Program-made: the position numbers and the translations under genes
The notes under the pieces: generated by a model
Databases searched by the model: none
What the model saw: the letters and a program-made list of their open reading frames with translations, nothing else
Told to the model about the DNA's origin: nothing
Origin: Bacillus sp. ISL-55
GTDB taxonomy: Bacteria; Bacillota; Bacilli; Bacillales; Cytobacillaceae
DNA: 64,000 bases
Direction: 5' to 3'
Assembly (NCBI RefSeq): GCF_018613155.1
Contig: NZ_JAGGQU010000018.1
Span: 1 to 64,000, forward strand
Shown here: in pieces, positions 26,697 to 36,320 of the stretch
How the letters are laid out: every line of letters starts with the position of its first letter
How positions within the stretch are numbered: the first letter of the stretch is position 1

Positions 26697-27428
26697 CTAA
26701 TTTTTTACGGGTATCTTTAATACTTGTCCTGCCTGAATTTCATTTCCCTGGATGTTGTTTGCTTTTTTAATGATTGGGATGCCTTCCTGGGATTTATAAT
26801 ATGTCATCGCTACTCTGAATAATGTTTCATTCGGTTTGACTGTATGATAAAGGACCTTTTCACTGGTTGCGGATTCGCCTTCACCTGTAGCTTTGGTGCC
26901 TTCTGTGTCTGCTGGTTCATTCTCAGACTCGGCAGAAGCTGGAACTGTGATTTTCCCGCTTTCTTTATCGTCACTGTCTCCAGGAGCTTCGGCAGTGTTT
27001 TTATCCCCGCTGCTTGTTGGAGCAGGCCCGGCTGCCACAACATCGATTTCCTCTGGATCAGTAATTTCTTCATAAGATGGTGCTTCTTGGTCTTCGTCTT
27101 CTACTTGGCCCACACCTTTACCATCATCCTGACTTTCAACATTGATCATTTCCACTCCGGCACGTTCCAGAGACTTATTCAAAGGCATCTTTGTGCCATC
27201 CAAATACGAGATAATGCTGAAAAAAGTAATAGGCAGCAGGATGAAAAACAGAGCCATCAACCTGATGACAGGATACTTTACTTTAACCCTGGTTTTTTTC
27301 TGTTTTTGCCTGTGCATCTCTCTTCTTGGAGGAAGGGATTCCTTTTTTTCAACAGTATGCCCGGATTTGCGCTCTACCCTTTTTCTCAGCCGCTCCGCCT
27401 GGTCCCTGATAGGTTTTTCCTTATTCAC
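26697..27428 (-). CDS. ypbE: LysM-domain membrane protein YpbE
   Basis: A 243-residue type II membrane protein: a basic cytosolic head, one membrane helix (about residues 56-76), a long acidic, low-complexity linker, and a C-terminal LysM domain (YHTVKPNETLFRVAMTYYKS) that should bind peptidoglycan outside the cell. The start is a GTG at 27428 with GGGGGT seven nt upstream, inside ypbD; a TTG 15 nt further up has no ribosome site. It overlaps ypbD by 8 nt. Function unknown. Confidence 0.82.
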   Translation of the reverse strand: MNKEKPIRDQAERLRKRVERKSGHTVEKKESLPPRREMHRQKQKKTRVKVKYPVIRLMALFFILLPITFFSIISYLDGTKMPLNKSLERAGVEMINVESQDDGKGVGQVEDEDQEAPSYEEITDPEEIDVVAAGPAPTSSGDKNTAEAPGDSDDKESGKITVPASAESENEPADTEGTKATGEGESATSEKVLYHTVKPNETLFRVAMTYYKSQEGIPIIKKANNIQGNEIQAGQVLKIPVKN

Positions 27429-28023
27429 TGTCTGTACCCCCAATTGTTGCTTGAGTCCTGAATTTAATGATCAATCCTAAAATAAAATCAATGATAAAAT
27501 GCATCACGATGGTCACAACAAGATTATTTGTCATCATATAAATATAGCCAATCAAGAAACTCAATAAAATAATATTAGTAAACAAAAACCAATTAAACAG
27601 ATAGCGGTAATGAACGACTGCGAAAATCAGGCTAGATATGATTAACCCAGTGTTTGTCTGAATGACTCCCCTAAAAAGGATTTCCTCACTGATTGCTACC
27701 ATCGCAGCAATGAGCATGATTTGGAATACACTTCTATTCTTAAATATTCTTTCGTTCAAGCCGCCATCGTCGTAGTACGACTTTGGCAGATATTTCATAA
27801 GGATAAAGTCCAAAGCCACGACTGCCAGACCAGCAACTACCCCGATCAATAAAATGTTCCAATCGGCCCAAATAAATAATTCTTTGAGATCAGTAAAGCT
27901 ATCAAACAATATCATACCTAATATAGTTGAAATCGTTAATAGTAAAATTTGCGTAGCAACTAAGTGGAAAAGCAGTTCTTTTTCAGTAAGTCCTGCCACT
28001 GTTTCCTTATATTCATCTTTCAT
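27421..28023 (-). CDS. ypbD: CPBP-family intramembrane metalloprotease YpbD
   Basis: A 200-residue polytopic protein of the CPBP (Abi, Rce1-like) family. Active-site features are present: E113-E114-x3-R118 in SEEILFRG, H138 in FAVVHYR, and H175 in VMHFIIDF. Substrates are unknown. The start shares one base with the recQ stop (TAATG) and the end overlaps ypbE, so it is translated as part of the recQ operon. Confidence 0.85.
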   Translation of the reverse strand: MKDEYKETVAGLTEKELLFHLVATQILLLTISTILGMILFDSFTDLKELFIWADWNILLIGVVAGLAVVALDFILMKYLPKSYYDDGGLNERIFKNRSVFQIMLIAAMVAISEEILFRGVIQTNTGLIISSLIFAVVHYRYLFNWFLFTNIILLSFLIGYIYMMTNNLVVTIVMHFIIDFILGLIIKFRTQATIGGTDSE

Positions 28024-29522
28024 TATATCCGCTCTCTCATCAATAGGATTGAAGCCAATTCCTGCTTCCAGTCCAACGCAACTAGCGATTGTTCACTGGA
28101 TGGTTCGGTTTCTTTATAATGGTCCATATCTAATCCACAGCTGATGCAGCAATTCTGTGGCCGTTCCTGCAATTCGTCGCCGAACATTTCCAAAATAACT
28201 TTCCTCTTACATTCCTTTGTATGAACCCAACCGAGCATCTTCTTAATTTTTGTATTTTTTACCTTCAAGCGGTTTTCGATCATTTGGAGAAGACTTTGTT
28301 TATCTTCTTTATAATCCAGCGCGCCTATATTAGACAGGTAATCTTCGACGACCCTCCATTGAATTTCAGTGAAGCCGCATATCATTGATAGCTCTTCGGC
28401 GAGGTCTGAAAGATTTTTATAAAGAATACGGTTATCGATTAAATAAGCAAACAATCTTTCAATCTGATATTGATCAGGGAGCTCACCTTCAGCGAGCTGG
28501 TAGGCCAATTGTTCGTCACCTGGCGAGTACAGCAGGATGGCAATTGAATCGCGGCCATCTCTTGCTGCTCTTCCTATCTCCTGAAGATAGGACTCAATTT
28601 GCATAGGCATGTGGAAATGAATCACAAATCGGACATTTTCTTTATTAATTCCCATTCCAAAAGCACTGGTAGCACATATGACGTCAAGTTGACCATTGAG
28701 GAATTGCTGCTGTATGAGGACCCGGCTTTCCGTATCCAGGCCCCCATGATATGCCATGGCATTCTTGATTCCTTTTTCTCTCATATGCACTGCAGTTTGC
28801 TCGACGACTTTTTTGCTGGAAAAATAAATGATCCCCGGCCCCTTTAAATACTTCACCAGCTCAACTGTCCGGTCCAGCTTATCCTGAAAGGCAGATGCAA
28901 ATTCCAAAGCTAGCGAAATAGCAGGGCGGTCAACAGAATAGACAACCTCATTCCATTCTTCTAAATGGAGCTTTTCGGCAATATCCTTTCGAACTTCCTT
29001 TGACGCTGTAGCTGTTAGCGCAAGCGTCAATGGTTGTCCCAGCTTCTCCCTGAATTCTCCAAGCTTGAGGTAGTCCGGCCTAAAATCATATCCCCATTGA
29101 GAGATACAGTGTGCCTCATCCACAACGAACAGTGATACAGACAATTTCCTGATCCGATTCAATACAGATTCAATTCCCAGCATTTCTGGAGATATGAAGA
29201 TAAACCGATACCTTTCGAGTTCTTCAAGGGCTTTAGCCTTTTGCTGTGGTGACAAAAAGGAATTCAAGGCAATTACTCTCTTTTCACCCATTGCCATCAT
29301 TTGTTCTACCTGATCCTGCATTAGTGACAGCAGCGGTGAAACAATCAAGACCGGCCCGTGCACTAGATAGCCTGGAAGTTGGTAGCACAGGGACTTTCCC
29401 GTTCCAGTTGGCAACATAGAAATCGTATGTTGTCTTTTTAAAACGGATTCAATCGTTTCTTCCTGCCCTGGACGGAACTCCTCGAACTTAAAATACTTTT
29501 TTAAATATCTTTTTAACTCCAT
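28023..29522 (-). CDS. recQ: ATP-dependent DNA helicase RecQ
   Basis: A 3'-5' DNA helicase for recombination and fork repair. The 499-residue protein has the Walker A motif TGTGKS (residues 39-44), a DEAH box, the helicase C domain (ATSAFGMGINKENVRFVIHF), the QEIGRAARDG motif VI, and a zinc-binding RQC region with clustered cysteines near the C-terminus. It lacks the HRDC domain, as in the shorter RecQ of B. subtilis (YpbC). It overlaps ypbB by 10 nt and ypbD by 1 nt. Confidence 0.95.
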   Translation of the reverse strand: MELKRYLKKYFKFEEFRPGQEETIESVLKRQHTISMLPTGTGKSLCYQLPGYLVHGPVLIVSPLLSLMQDQVEQMMAMGEKRVIALNSFLSPQQKAKALEELERYRFIFISPEMLGIESVLNRIRKLSVSLFVVDEAHCISQWGYDFRPDYLKLGEFREKLGQPLTLALTATASKEVRKDIAEKLHLEEWNEVVYSVDRPAISLALEFASAFQDKLDRTVELVKYLKGPGIIYFSSKKVVEQTAVHMREKGIKNAMAYHGGLDTESRVLIQQQFLNGQLDVICATSAFGMGINKENVRFVIHFHMPMQIESYLQEIGRAARDGRDSIAILLYSPGDEQLAYQLAEGELPDQYQIERLFAYLIDNRILYKNLSDLAEELSMICGFTEIQWRVVEDYLSNIGALDYKEDKQSLLQMIENRLKVKNTKIKKMLGWVHTKECKRKVILEMFGDELQERPQNCCISCGLDMDHYKETEPSSEQSLVALDWKQELASILLMRERI

Positions 29523-30574
29523 TCCACATCACCATATTTAGCAAGAACAAGCCTGATTTCAAAATAAGAAGCATCAGCCACTTGTTCCTTGATTTGCTTT
29601 AACTTTTTAGCAGAATTCCGCTTTGCCGCCTGTAGAATGCTTTCCTTTTTAATCAAAGGAACATAGTGGTCTATATCGAATTCCTTGATAGAAAGAGCAA
29701 TCTCCACAACATGATCTTCAATGGTGCTTTGTTTTAGGTTGCGGACAGCCGCTATCTCTTCCAAGGTATAACCCTTCTGCATTAATTTATATGTCTTATC
29801 TGTCGAAATCGTCAAAGGAACATTACTCTCTGCCTTCTTGATCAATCCATTAAGTAAAGGGTAGCCTTGTGAATTCTCCAGCACCTTATTAAACATTGCA
29901 TGCAAGCAATTCAGGAATTCAAAATGATAGTGAGCAGGTTCGAGTCCAATCCATTCGGCAGCCTGCATAGTCGTCAATCCAATTTTCCTGTAGCCTGTCA
30001 ACCTTATAACAACAAGCTCCGGCTTCGTCTTTTCATTTTCCAGCGCAGATGCAAGTTCACCATACAGCCTTTCTGCCAGCTTAAATCGATCTTCATTTTG
30101 TTGCTTAATGTATTGTTTTACCCAAGTAAGGGTTTCCCGCTTATTCCTCACAGGTATAAAGGAGCGCTCATGATTAATCAGGTTTGAACTCACCTGAATA
30201 AGCAGCGTTAGCCTCTCCCAAAAAGAATCAGTCACCTGGTGATATTTCCAGCCATTTAGATAGTCAGGAAGCCTGTATTCCAACAACTTCTGTTCCAGGG
30301 TGGCTTCGCCCTTTCCTGTTAATATTACCTTGGTATCTGCTATTTCCTCTAACAGCCCTCTATTCTGCAGTTGGTTAATCATTTTTTCTAGTCCCTCACG
30401 GGTAACTGAGGGATATGTATGAAAATATGGGGTTATTTTGTATAAATGAGCGTCCTGAATCGTCTGAGAGGATCGCTTTCCCTGTAAAAGATGAAATAAC
30501 GAATAGATGGTTCTTTCACCATTGATTCTTTTCAATATTGATAAAACAACTGTCTCCAAATACGTTATCCCCAT
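29513..30574 (-). CDS. ypbB: YpbB, helix-turn-helix partner of RecQ
   Basis: A 353-residue protein, mostly helical, with a C-terminal helix-turn-helix-like segment (MQKGYTLEEIAAVRNLKQST). It is conserved next to recQ in bacilli, hence a suspected RecQ partner, but its function is unproven. Start 30574 follows AAAGGTGAT; ten extra residues are possible upstream. It is the first gene of the ypbB-recQ-ypbD-ypbE operon. Confidence 0.85.
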   Translation of the reverse strand: MGITYLETVVLSILKRINGERTIYSLFHLLQGKRSSQTIQDAHLYKITPYFHTYPSVTREGLEKMINQLQNRGLLEEIADTKVILTGKGEATLEQKLLEYRLPDYLNGWKYHQVTDSFWERLTLLIQVSSNLINHERSFIPVRNKRETLTWVKQYIKQQNEDRFKLAERLYGELASALENEKTKPELVVIRLTGYRKIGLTTMQAAEWIGLEPAHYHFEFLNCLHAMFNKVLENSQGYPLLNGLIKKAESNVPLTISTDKTYKLMQKGYTLEEIAAVRNLKQSTIEDHVVEIALSIKEFDIDHYVPLIKKESILQAAKRNSAKKLKQIKEQVADASYFEIRLVLAKYGDVEWS

Positions 30575-30748
30575 AACATCACCTTTGAATGAAAAATTAA
30601 GCAAAGGGCACGATAATATTCGGCGCCCACTATAGCAGAAAAATAATATAACATTATTTTAACATGAAAATATCTCGTAAAATGTTTTATTTTCAACGAA
30701 AAAACCATTCAATGCCTTGTGTGATAAGCATTCTCAATACTTTTTTTA

Positions 30749-30777
30749 TTGAAATGTTGGCGATACAGTTTTACAAT
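30749..30777 (+). promoter_or_regulatory. Sigma-A promoter of fer
   Basis: TTGAAA (30749-30754), 17-bp spacer, TACAAT (30772-30777), about 75 nt before the ferredoxin start. Confidence 0.7.
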
Positions 30778-30831
30778 AGATATGAGGAATACGTTTTCAC
30801 TATTTAGGTGAGAACAGCATATTATTGTTAA

Positions 30832-31101
<270 letters not shown>

Positions 31102-31111
31102 AGAAATACAT

Positions 31112-31142
31112 AATTCCCGCTAATAAGCGGGAATTTTTTTGT
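31112..31142 (+). terminator. Terminator of fer
   Basis: AATTCCCGCT pairs with AGCGGGAATT around a short loop, then TTTTTTT. Confidence 0.92.
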
Positions 31143-31146
31143 TTTA

Positions 31147-31328
31147 ACGCTGTTTTCGTAAAGATTGTTGTTAAAATCCTAAAGCCGATTTTAACGTAAT
31201 AAAAAGCCATTTTGCAGGTCGGTACTAAGTTTGCATGCTCTTTTCTCATAAAAAGAGTCAACTTTACGAAAAAAAGAAGTCTGAATCCTATTTTGTTTTC
31301 AACAGCAACAAAGTTTGAGAAAAGAGCC
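31147..31328 (+). repeat. Structured ~180-bp intergenic repeat, copy B
   Basis: Almost identical to copy A at 3674-3853 over most of its length, with small insertions. It has the same terminal pair TTTTCGTAAAG / CTTTACGAAAA, the inner hairpin GTTAAAATC / GATTTTAAC, and a second long-range pair GCTCTTTTCTCA / TGAGAAAAGAGC. It is placed between the fer and ribU terminators. Confidence 0.88.
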
Positions 31329-31422
31329 TATTTTAAAGAGTTTCGATATGCTTGCTTTTTATCTACCACGTACTAAAACATTTGCGTGGATAGCTCAGAG
31401 TGAGTAATTACTAATCGTTATA

Positions 31423-31455
31423 AATTAAAAAGCAACGGTGCAGGCCGTTGCTTTT
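31423..31455 (-). terminator. Terminator of ribU
   Basis: AAAGCAACGG pairs with CCGTTGCTTT around a 6-nt loop; on the minus strand TTTTTAATTT follows. The 94 nt before it (31329-31422) shows nothing evident. Confidence 0.8.
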
Positions 31456-31475
31456 GTATAAGATCTCATATGAGT

Positions 31476-32057
31476 TTATGCACTTTTGAATGTTTGCTGT
31501 CTCTCAATCCATGTTTTCATCCTTGTGAACATCAGCATGAATATGACAGACATCAGTATACCTTTAACGAAATTGAATGGTAGAATCCCTGCAACAATCA
31601 TGGCTCGCGCTTCCGGTCCCGACATTGCTGGCATGTTCAAAAACAATGTGTATGCAGGAAGGAAGACGTAGTAGTTAAGGACACTCATCAGGATAGCCAT
31701 ACTTGCTGTCCCAGCCACTAATGCAAATGTCATTCCCCTATTGGTTTTCATCCGTTGATAAATATAGTAAGTTGGCAGAATGAATAATACTCCTGCAACA
31801 AAGTTGGCAGCATGGCCTACTGGAACTCCCGTATCACTGCCTGTCATGAAATAATCCAGCGTATTCTTTAAGAATTCTACTAAAATACCGGCTACCGGAC
31901 CAAAAATCAACGCAGCAATTAATGCAGGAATATCGCTGAAATCGACCATTAAAAATTTTGGAAACGGCGGCAGCGGAAAATTCAGCAGCATCAATACATA
32001 AGAGATACTGCTCAGCATACCAATTGAAACCATTGCTTTAACACTAAATTTTTTCAT
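31476..32057 (-). CDS. ribU: Riboflavin ECF transporter substrate-binding subunit RibU
   Basis: RibU is the membrane subunit that binds riboflavin and works with the shared energy-coupling module (EcfA, EcfA', EcfT, encoded elsewhere). The 193-residue protein has about six membrane segments and family features such as MVDFSDIPALIAALIFGPVA and MTGSDTGVPVGHAANF. Start 32057 follows AAGGAGAGAGG; the longer frame adds 18 residues. It is controlled by an FMN riboswitch with a terminator in its leader, as for B. subtilis ypaA. Confidence 0.95.
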   Translation of the reverse strand: MKKFSVKAMVSIGMLSSISYVLMLLNFPLPPFPKFLMVDFSDIPALIAALIFGPVAGILVEFLKNTLDYFMTGSDTGVPVGHAANFVAGVLFILPTYYIYQRMKTNRGMTFALVAGTASMAILMSVLNYYVFLPAYTLFLNMPAMSGPEARAMIVAGILPFNFVKGILMSVIFMLMFTRMKTWIERQQTFKSA

Positions 32058-32121
32058 TTTTCCTCTCTCCTTATAGAGATCCATCTCACATAAAGAAGAA
32101 AGGTTCAGCAATCACACACCC

Positions 32122-32158
32122 TAACAAATAAACCCTCAAGTTCAATACTTGAGGGAGT
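32122..32158 (-). terminator. Riboswitch expression-platform terminator
   Basis: CCCTCAAGT pairs with ACTTGAGGG, followed on the minus strand by TTTATTTGTT. It lies between the FMN aptamer and ribU, as expected for transcriptional control. Confidence 0.85.
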
Positions 32159-32221
32159 TTTGTGAAGGGCATGCTTAATAAACATTCAAAACCTGCATTT
32201 TTTGAACGTCTGCAGAACCTC

Positions 32222-32348
32222 CATCTTCTCCCATCCAGACTATACTGTCGGCTTTGGAATCGCACCAAATCCTGCCCATACAGGCTCGCGGGCTTAAAGA
32301 ATCAATCTTATTACCGCCGATCGGGAATTTCACCCTGCCCCGAAGATA
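32222..32348 (-). ncRNA. FMN riboswitch (RFN element)
   Basis: Read on the minus strand it contains the conserved RFN blocks: ATCTTCGGGGCAGGGTGAAA at the 5' end, TTCCCGATCGGCGGT, AGCCCGCGAGC, GGATTTGGTGCGATTCCAAA, GCCGACAGTATAGTCTGGAT and the closing GGGAGAAGAT. Binding of FMN should favour the downstream terminator and shut off ribU. Confidence 0.95.
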
Positions 32349-32372
32349 GACCATATTTAATTTAACAAGTTC

Positions 32373-32401
32373 ATTATACTGAAAAAAAGATAATTTGTGA
32401 A
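32373..32401 (-). promoter_or_regulatory. Sigma-A promoter of the ribU leader
   Basis: Minus strand TTCACA (32396-32401), 17-bp spacer, TATAAT (32373-32378), placed just upstream of the RFN element. Confidence 0.75.
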
Positions 32402-32573
32402 GGTGTCTGCTTGTGACGTTTTTTTGACAGAGATGAGTTAAATGCATTCCGTTCGTGACACATTTATAATTTTAATACTAAACTCCTGATAAATTCGGAA
32501 TAACTGAATATATTTAGTATTAATCAATAGATTTTGTTTGCGCTTTCATTCTATTCATGAACAATTATACAAT

Positions 32574-32602
32574 TTGACAAAAGAATATTCGTCTTGTAAA
32601 AT
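32574..32602 (+). promoter_or_regulatory. Sigma-A promoter of serA
   Basis: TTGACA (32574-32579), 17-bp spacer, TAAAAT (32597-32602), about 40 nt before the start codon. Confidence 0.8.
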
Positions 32603-32642
32603 AATCAGAAAATTACCACTTTAACAAAGGGAGTGAGAATGG

Positions 32643-34217
32643 ATGTTCCAGGTTTTAGCGGCAGATTCAATAAAAGAAGAAGGCTTACAGCCATTATTAG
32701 AACAGGATGGTATCCAGGTACATATCGGGAGTGTTGACTCTGAGAGTATAGATCTACAAAAAATCGATGCCCTGATCGTCAGGAGCGCAACGAAAGTCAC
32801 CTCAGAACTGCTCGACAGAATGCCATCGTTGAAGCTCGTCGGCCGGGCAGGAGTCGGAGTCGATAATATCGATGTTGCTGAAGCGACAAAAAGAGGAATT
32901 ATCGTCGTCAATGCCCCGGATGGAAATACCATTTCAACCGCAGAGCATACATTTGCAATGATGTCCGCCTTAATGAGAAACATCCCCCAGGCACATGCCT
33001 CTGTAAAAAATGGAGAATGGAAAAGAAATCAATATATTGGCAATGAGCTATACGGAAAAACATTAGGAATCGTGGGTTTGGGAAGGATTGGTTCTGAGCT
33101 CGCAAAAAGGGCCAGGGCTTTCGGAATGTCAGTTAAGGTCTACGACCCATTCCTGACGATGGAACGAGCAGAGGTTTTAGGCGTCCAACTATCCACCTTC
33201 GATGAGGTCCTCGCTGAAACGGATATCATCTCGGTCCACACACCTTTGACGAAAGAAACAAAAGGACTTCTTAATGAAAAGACATTGAGTCAAACTAAAA
33301 AAGGGGTTTACCTCCTCAATTGTGCGAGAGGTGGAATAATTGATGAGATTGCTCTTGCCCACTACATTGAAAAGGGCCATGTCGCCGGTGCTGCACTGGA
33401 TGTATTTGAAACTGAACCCCCAGGGGACCACCCATTGCTGAAACTTGATTCTGTCATCACCACCCCACACCTAGGAGCCTCAACAAAAGAAGCGCAATTG
33501 AATGTTGCTACCCAGGTCGCCAGAGAAATCAGTACTTATTTTGAAAATAAACCTGTTGCCAACTCAATCAATCTCCCAGCGATGTCTAAAGAGATCTATG
33601 AAAAGATCCAGCCTTATCACCAGCTTGCGAAAGAAATGGGCAAGATTGTCTCAGAATGTCACAATAAAGGAATCAGTGAATTGACCGCCACCTATTCTGG
33701 TACTGCGGCGGAACTCGAAACGTCCTTTTTAACAAAGGCACTGCTGGCAGGGTTCTTCGAAAACCGCATTGATGTGAAAGTAAACGAAGTGAATGCAATC
33801 CACATCGCAAAAGAACGCGGTATCATGGTGGGGGAAAAAGTGACTGGGAATTCATTTGGTTACGCAAATACCATAACAGTAAAAGCCAGCGGAGACGGAG
33901 AAACTTTTACAGCTAGAGGAACATACATCGAGCATTACGGGCCACGAATTGTCAGCCTGGACGGCTTTAATATTGATTTCCATCCATCAGGAAACCTTTT
34001 GTACATCCAGCATATGGACCGTCCTGGTGTAATTGGGCATGTAGGAAAGGTCCTGGGAGACCACGGTGTGAATATCGCGACAATGCAAGTCGGCAGAAAA
34101 GAGGCTGGCGGCGAGGCTATCATGGTCCTCTCTTTTGACAGACCACTGCCAGATGAAATGGTCGAAAAGCTGAAATCACTGCAGGACATTGTTACGATCA
34201 ACAGTATTATACTCTGA
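32643..34217 (+). CDS. serA: D-3-phosphoglycerate dehydrogenase
   Basis: Catalyses the first step of serine synthesis, oxidising 3-phosphoglycerate with NAD. The 524-residue protein has the N-terminal substrate domain, the NAD motif GLGRIG, catalytic segments NCARGGIIDE and HLGAST, an intervening domain, and a C-terminal ACT domain (IQHMDRPGVIGHVGKVLGDH). The ACT domain can mediate serine feedback. It has an excellent promoter and terminator and forms a single-gene unit; I see no T-box. Confidence 0.97.
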   Translation: MFQVLAADSIKEEGLQPLLEQDGIQVHIGSVDSESIDLQKIDALIVRSATKVTSELLDRMPSLKLVGRAGVGVDNIDVAEATKRGIIVVNAPDGNTISTAEHTFAMMSALMRNIPQAHASVKNGEWKRNQYIGNELYGKTLGIVGLGRIGSELAKRARAFGMSVKVYDPFLTMERAEVLGVQLSTFDEVLAETDIISVHTPLTKETKGLLNEKTLSQTKKGVYLLNCARGGIIDEIALAHYIEKGHVAGAALDVFETEPPGDHPLLKLDSVITTPHLGASTKEAQLNVATQVAREISTYFENKPVANSINLPAMSKEIYEKIQPYHQLAKEMGKIVSECHNKGISELTATYSGTAAELETSFLTKALLAGFFENRIDVKVNEVNAIHIAKERGIMVGEKVTGNSFGYANTITVKASGDGETFTARGTYIEHYGPRIVSLDGFNIDFHPSGNLLYIQHMDRPGVIGHVGKVLGDHGVNIATMQVGRKEAGGEAIMVLSFDRPLPDEMVEKLKSLQDIVTINSIIL

Positions 34218-34256
34218 ACAAACAGGCCTCCCTACAGTGAGGCCTGTTTGTTTTTC
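34218..34256 (+). terminator. Terminator of serA
   Basis: Perfect 14-bp arms AACAAACAGGCCTC and GAGGCCTGTTTGTT, 8-nt loop, then TTT. It also faces the end of the convergent PHP gene. Confidence 0.9.
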
Positions 34257-35067
34257 AACCCAAAGGATATGATTTTCGTTCTCCTTTTGAGAAGGTGATA
34301 ATTTCTTCGTAACCCACAAGCCTGGCAAGCGTCAGAGCCTGATCAAAATCAGCACCGACATGCTCAGGTACATGGGCATCCGATGACAAGACAATCGGTA
34401 TATTCTTATCAAAGCACATCTGCAAAAGCCTTTTATCGGGATATAAAGTCTGAGTAGGCTTCCTTAATCCTGCAGTGCTTATTTCCACACAGGTCTTGGA
34501 TTGGGCCAACGCCGTTGTTGCCCTATCATACTGTTCCAATAGGAAACTTTCATCCTCAGGGACATATTTAAAAATCTTCACAAGATCGATATGCCCGATT
34601 ATATCAAACAGATTTGATTGCGCCAGAGTTACTACCTGGTCAAAATACCTTCGATAAACCTCATAAACATCTCTTCTGTCCCACTCTTTTCGATACTCGG
34701 CAAGATCAATCCCAAAATCACCAATCCAATGGATCGATCCAATTACATAATCGAAGTCATAGCTCTTGATGAACTGCTCCATCTCCTTATGCTTGCCAGG
34801 AGTGTAGTCCATTTCGATCGACATTTTAACGTCAATTTCGTTTCTCCACGCTTGCTCGAAAAGATCGACGTAATCTGCCATATCATAGAATCTGCGTTCA
34901 TCCACCCAGCTGTTGCGTAAAATATCAGCAGTCTGATAAAAGTGATATGCATGCTCAGAAATCCCGAAATGCTGGATCCTCTTTTCATTGGCTGTATCAG
35001 TAAACTGTTTCAAATAATCAAGCGTCAATGTGCCTCTTTCCAAATGGTTGTGGTAATCCGTCAGCAT
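34255..35067 (-). CDS. PHP-domain phosphatase, HisJ-like
   Basis: A 270-residue PHP-superfamily metalloenzyme with the length and motifs of histidinol-phosphatase HisJ: DYHNHLERG (H6, H8), GISEHAYHF, a central GSIHWIGDFGID, and the late SSDAHVPEH. HisJ makes histidinol from its phosphate in histidine synthesis, but no other his gene is near, so the substrate is uncertain. Start 35067 is preceded by AGGGGATGG; a start three codons up is too close to the ribosome site. Confidence 0.8.
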   Translation of the reverse strand: MLTDYHNHLERGTLTLDYLKQFTDTANEKRIQHFGISEHAYHFYQTADILRNSWVDERRFYDMADYVDLFEQAWRNEIDVKMSIEMDYTPGKHKEMEQFIKSYDFDYVIGSIHWIGDFGIDLAEYRKEWDRRDVYEVYRRYFDQVVTLAQSNLFDIIGHIDLVKIFKYVPEDESFLLEQYDRATTALAQSKTCVEISTAGLRKPTQTLYPDKRLLQMCFDKNIPIVLSSDAHVPEHVGADFDQALTLARLVGYEEIITFSKGERKSYPLG

Positions 35068-35134
35068 AGTGCCCATCCCCTTTGTGACCGTTTTACCTAT
35101 TATACTTTCAGATAATAACCGGTACAAGGCTAGA

Positions 35135-36103
35135 TTATCGGGTTATTAATATTTGCTGAGGTCGTATCGTGTCAGATGTCAGATTGTTCAGGGCTTTTAA
35201 TTTTTCAATAGTGGTGTTCGTCTTTCTCGCGATAGAGTGCAGTGTATCCCCTGCTTCAACGACATAACTCTGATCATCTGATTTCACAATTACTAAAATA
35301 TCACCTTGAGAGATGTGGCTATTATTTATGTCATTCTTTTGCTTGATCGCTTCTACCGATGTGTTATATTGTCGTGCTATTGACCAGAGAGTCTCTCCTC
35401 TTTGGACGGTATGATTTACCTGTTTCTCTTTTGGCGGCAGGACGGCAGCCACGGTATCCGGTCCATTTATTTTCACATTTTCAGCGCTTACATTCTCACC
35501 TTGATTAATGAATGTATCATCGTTCAGACGCAGCTTCGCGATTGTTGCCAGCGACACTTCATTACGTTTTTGCTCCATAGCTACTACTGGTTGTCCTATA
35601 GCTGCTTCTCCCAAAGCCAATACAGGGTCCATGGCATTTTCCTTTCCATATGTCCATTTTTCTTCATGGATTTCAAAATGAAGATGAACACCAGAAGAAT
35701 CCCCTGTGTTTCCCATCAGGCCGATAATATCACCTTGCTGAACGACCTGTCCTTCCTTAACATTCCTTTTGTTCAAATGGGCGTATACAGTTTCCAGATT
35801 GTTGTCATGCTTAATGAACACAACATGTCCATACGAACCCGAATAATATGACTTTGTTACTACTCCTTTATCAACACTATGTATAGGTGTTTTGAATTCA
35901 CCTGCAATGTCAATTCCCTTGTGGTGGCCATGACGTGTTCCATATAAATCCGTAACGACCCCCTCAGCCGGCCAAACCCAATCTGAAGTCAATTCCTTTA
36001 TATCGAGCATTTCTGCCTGAGAGTGCTTTCCGCCAAGAAATAGCAAGCTGATACAGAGTGCCATTAACCCAGCAATGAGTAAACGCTTTATGTAATCCTG
36101 CAT
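35135..36103 (-). CDS. Secreted M23 endopeptidase with two LysM domains
   Basis: A 322-residue exported cell-wall hydrolase. A signal peptide (to about residue 30) is followed by an M23 (LytM) zinc domain, residues about 45-160, with H61-x3-D65 (HHKGIDIAG) and H140-L-H142 (SGVHLHFE). Two LysM domains follow (about 231-275 and 280-322; TVQRGETLWSIARQYN and VVEAGDTLHSIARKTN). It should cut peptide cross-links in peptidoglycan. Start follows AAGGAGG. It lies 67 nt upstream of the PHP gene; a terminator separates it from rsiX. Confidence 0.9.
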   Translation of the reverse strand: MQDYIKRLLIAGLMALCISLLFLGGKHSQAEMLDIKELTSDWVWPAEGVVTDLYGTRHGHHKGIDIAGEFKTPIHSVDKGVVTKSYYSGSYGHVVFIKHDNNLETVYAHLNKRNVKEGQVVQQGDIIGLMGNTGDSSGVHLHFEIHEEKWTYGKENAMDPVLALGEAAIGQPVVAMEQKRNEVSLATIAKLRLNDDTFINQGENVSAENVKINGPDTVAAVLPPKEKQVNHTVQRGETLWSIARQYNTSVEAIKQKNDINNSHISQGDILVIVKSDDQSYVVEAGDTLHSIARKTNTTIEKLKALNNLTSDTIRPQQILITR

Positions 36104-36289
36104 TTTCTTCCTCCTTAACTTTTTACTCCCTTTCCATCCCTATGACAGCCTGTACGAAATTAGAACTGTATGGCTGGAAAAGCAGCAGCTAAAAAAAGCA
36201 CATTCGTTATAATTGGTGGTAAACTGCTTTTTTATGCAAAAGAAGGAAAATTTGTTTATGTAAAGCTATCGAGAGTTCTACTTCAATGC

Positions 36290-36319
36290 ACAAAAAAAGA
36301 AAGACCAGATGGCCTTTCT
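36290..36319 (-). terminator. Terminator of sigX-rsiX
   Basis: On the minus strand AGAAAGGCCA pairs with TGGTCTTTCT (one G-T pair), followed by seven Ts. The 185 nt after it shows nothing further. Confidence 0.85.
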
Positions 36320-36320
36320 T

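Noticed and set aside
32460-32640. T-box leader for serA
   Set aside because: The gap is short, the sigma-A promoter lies only about 40 nt before the start, and no T-box core or antiterminator pairing is visible.
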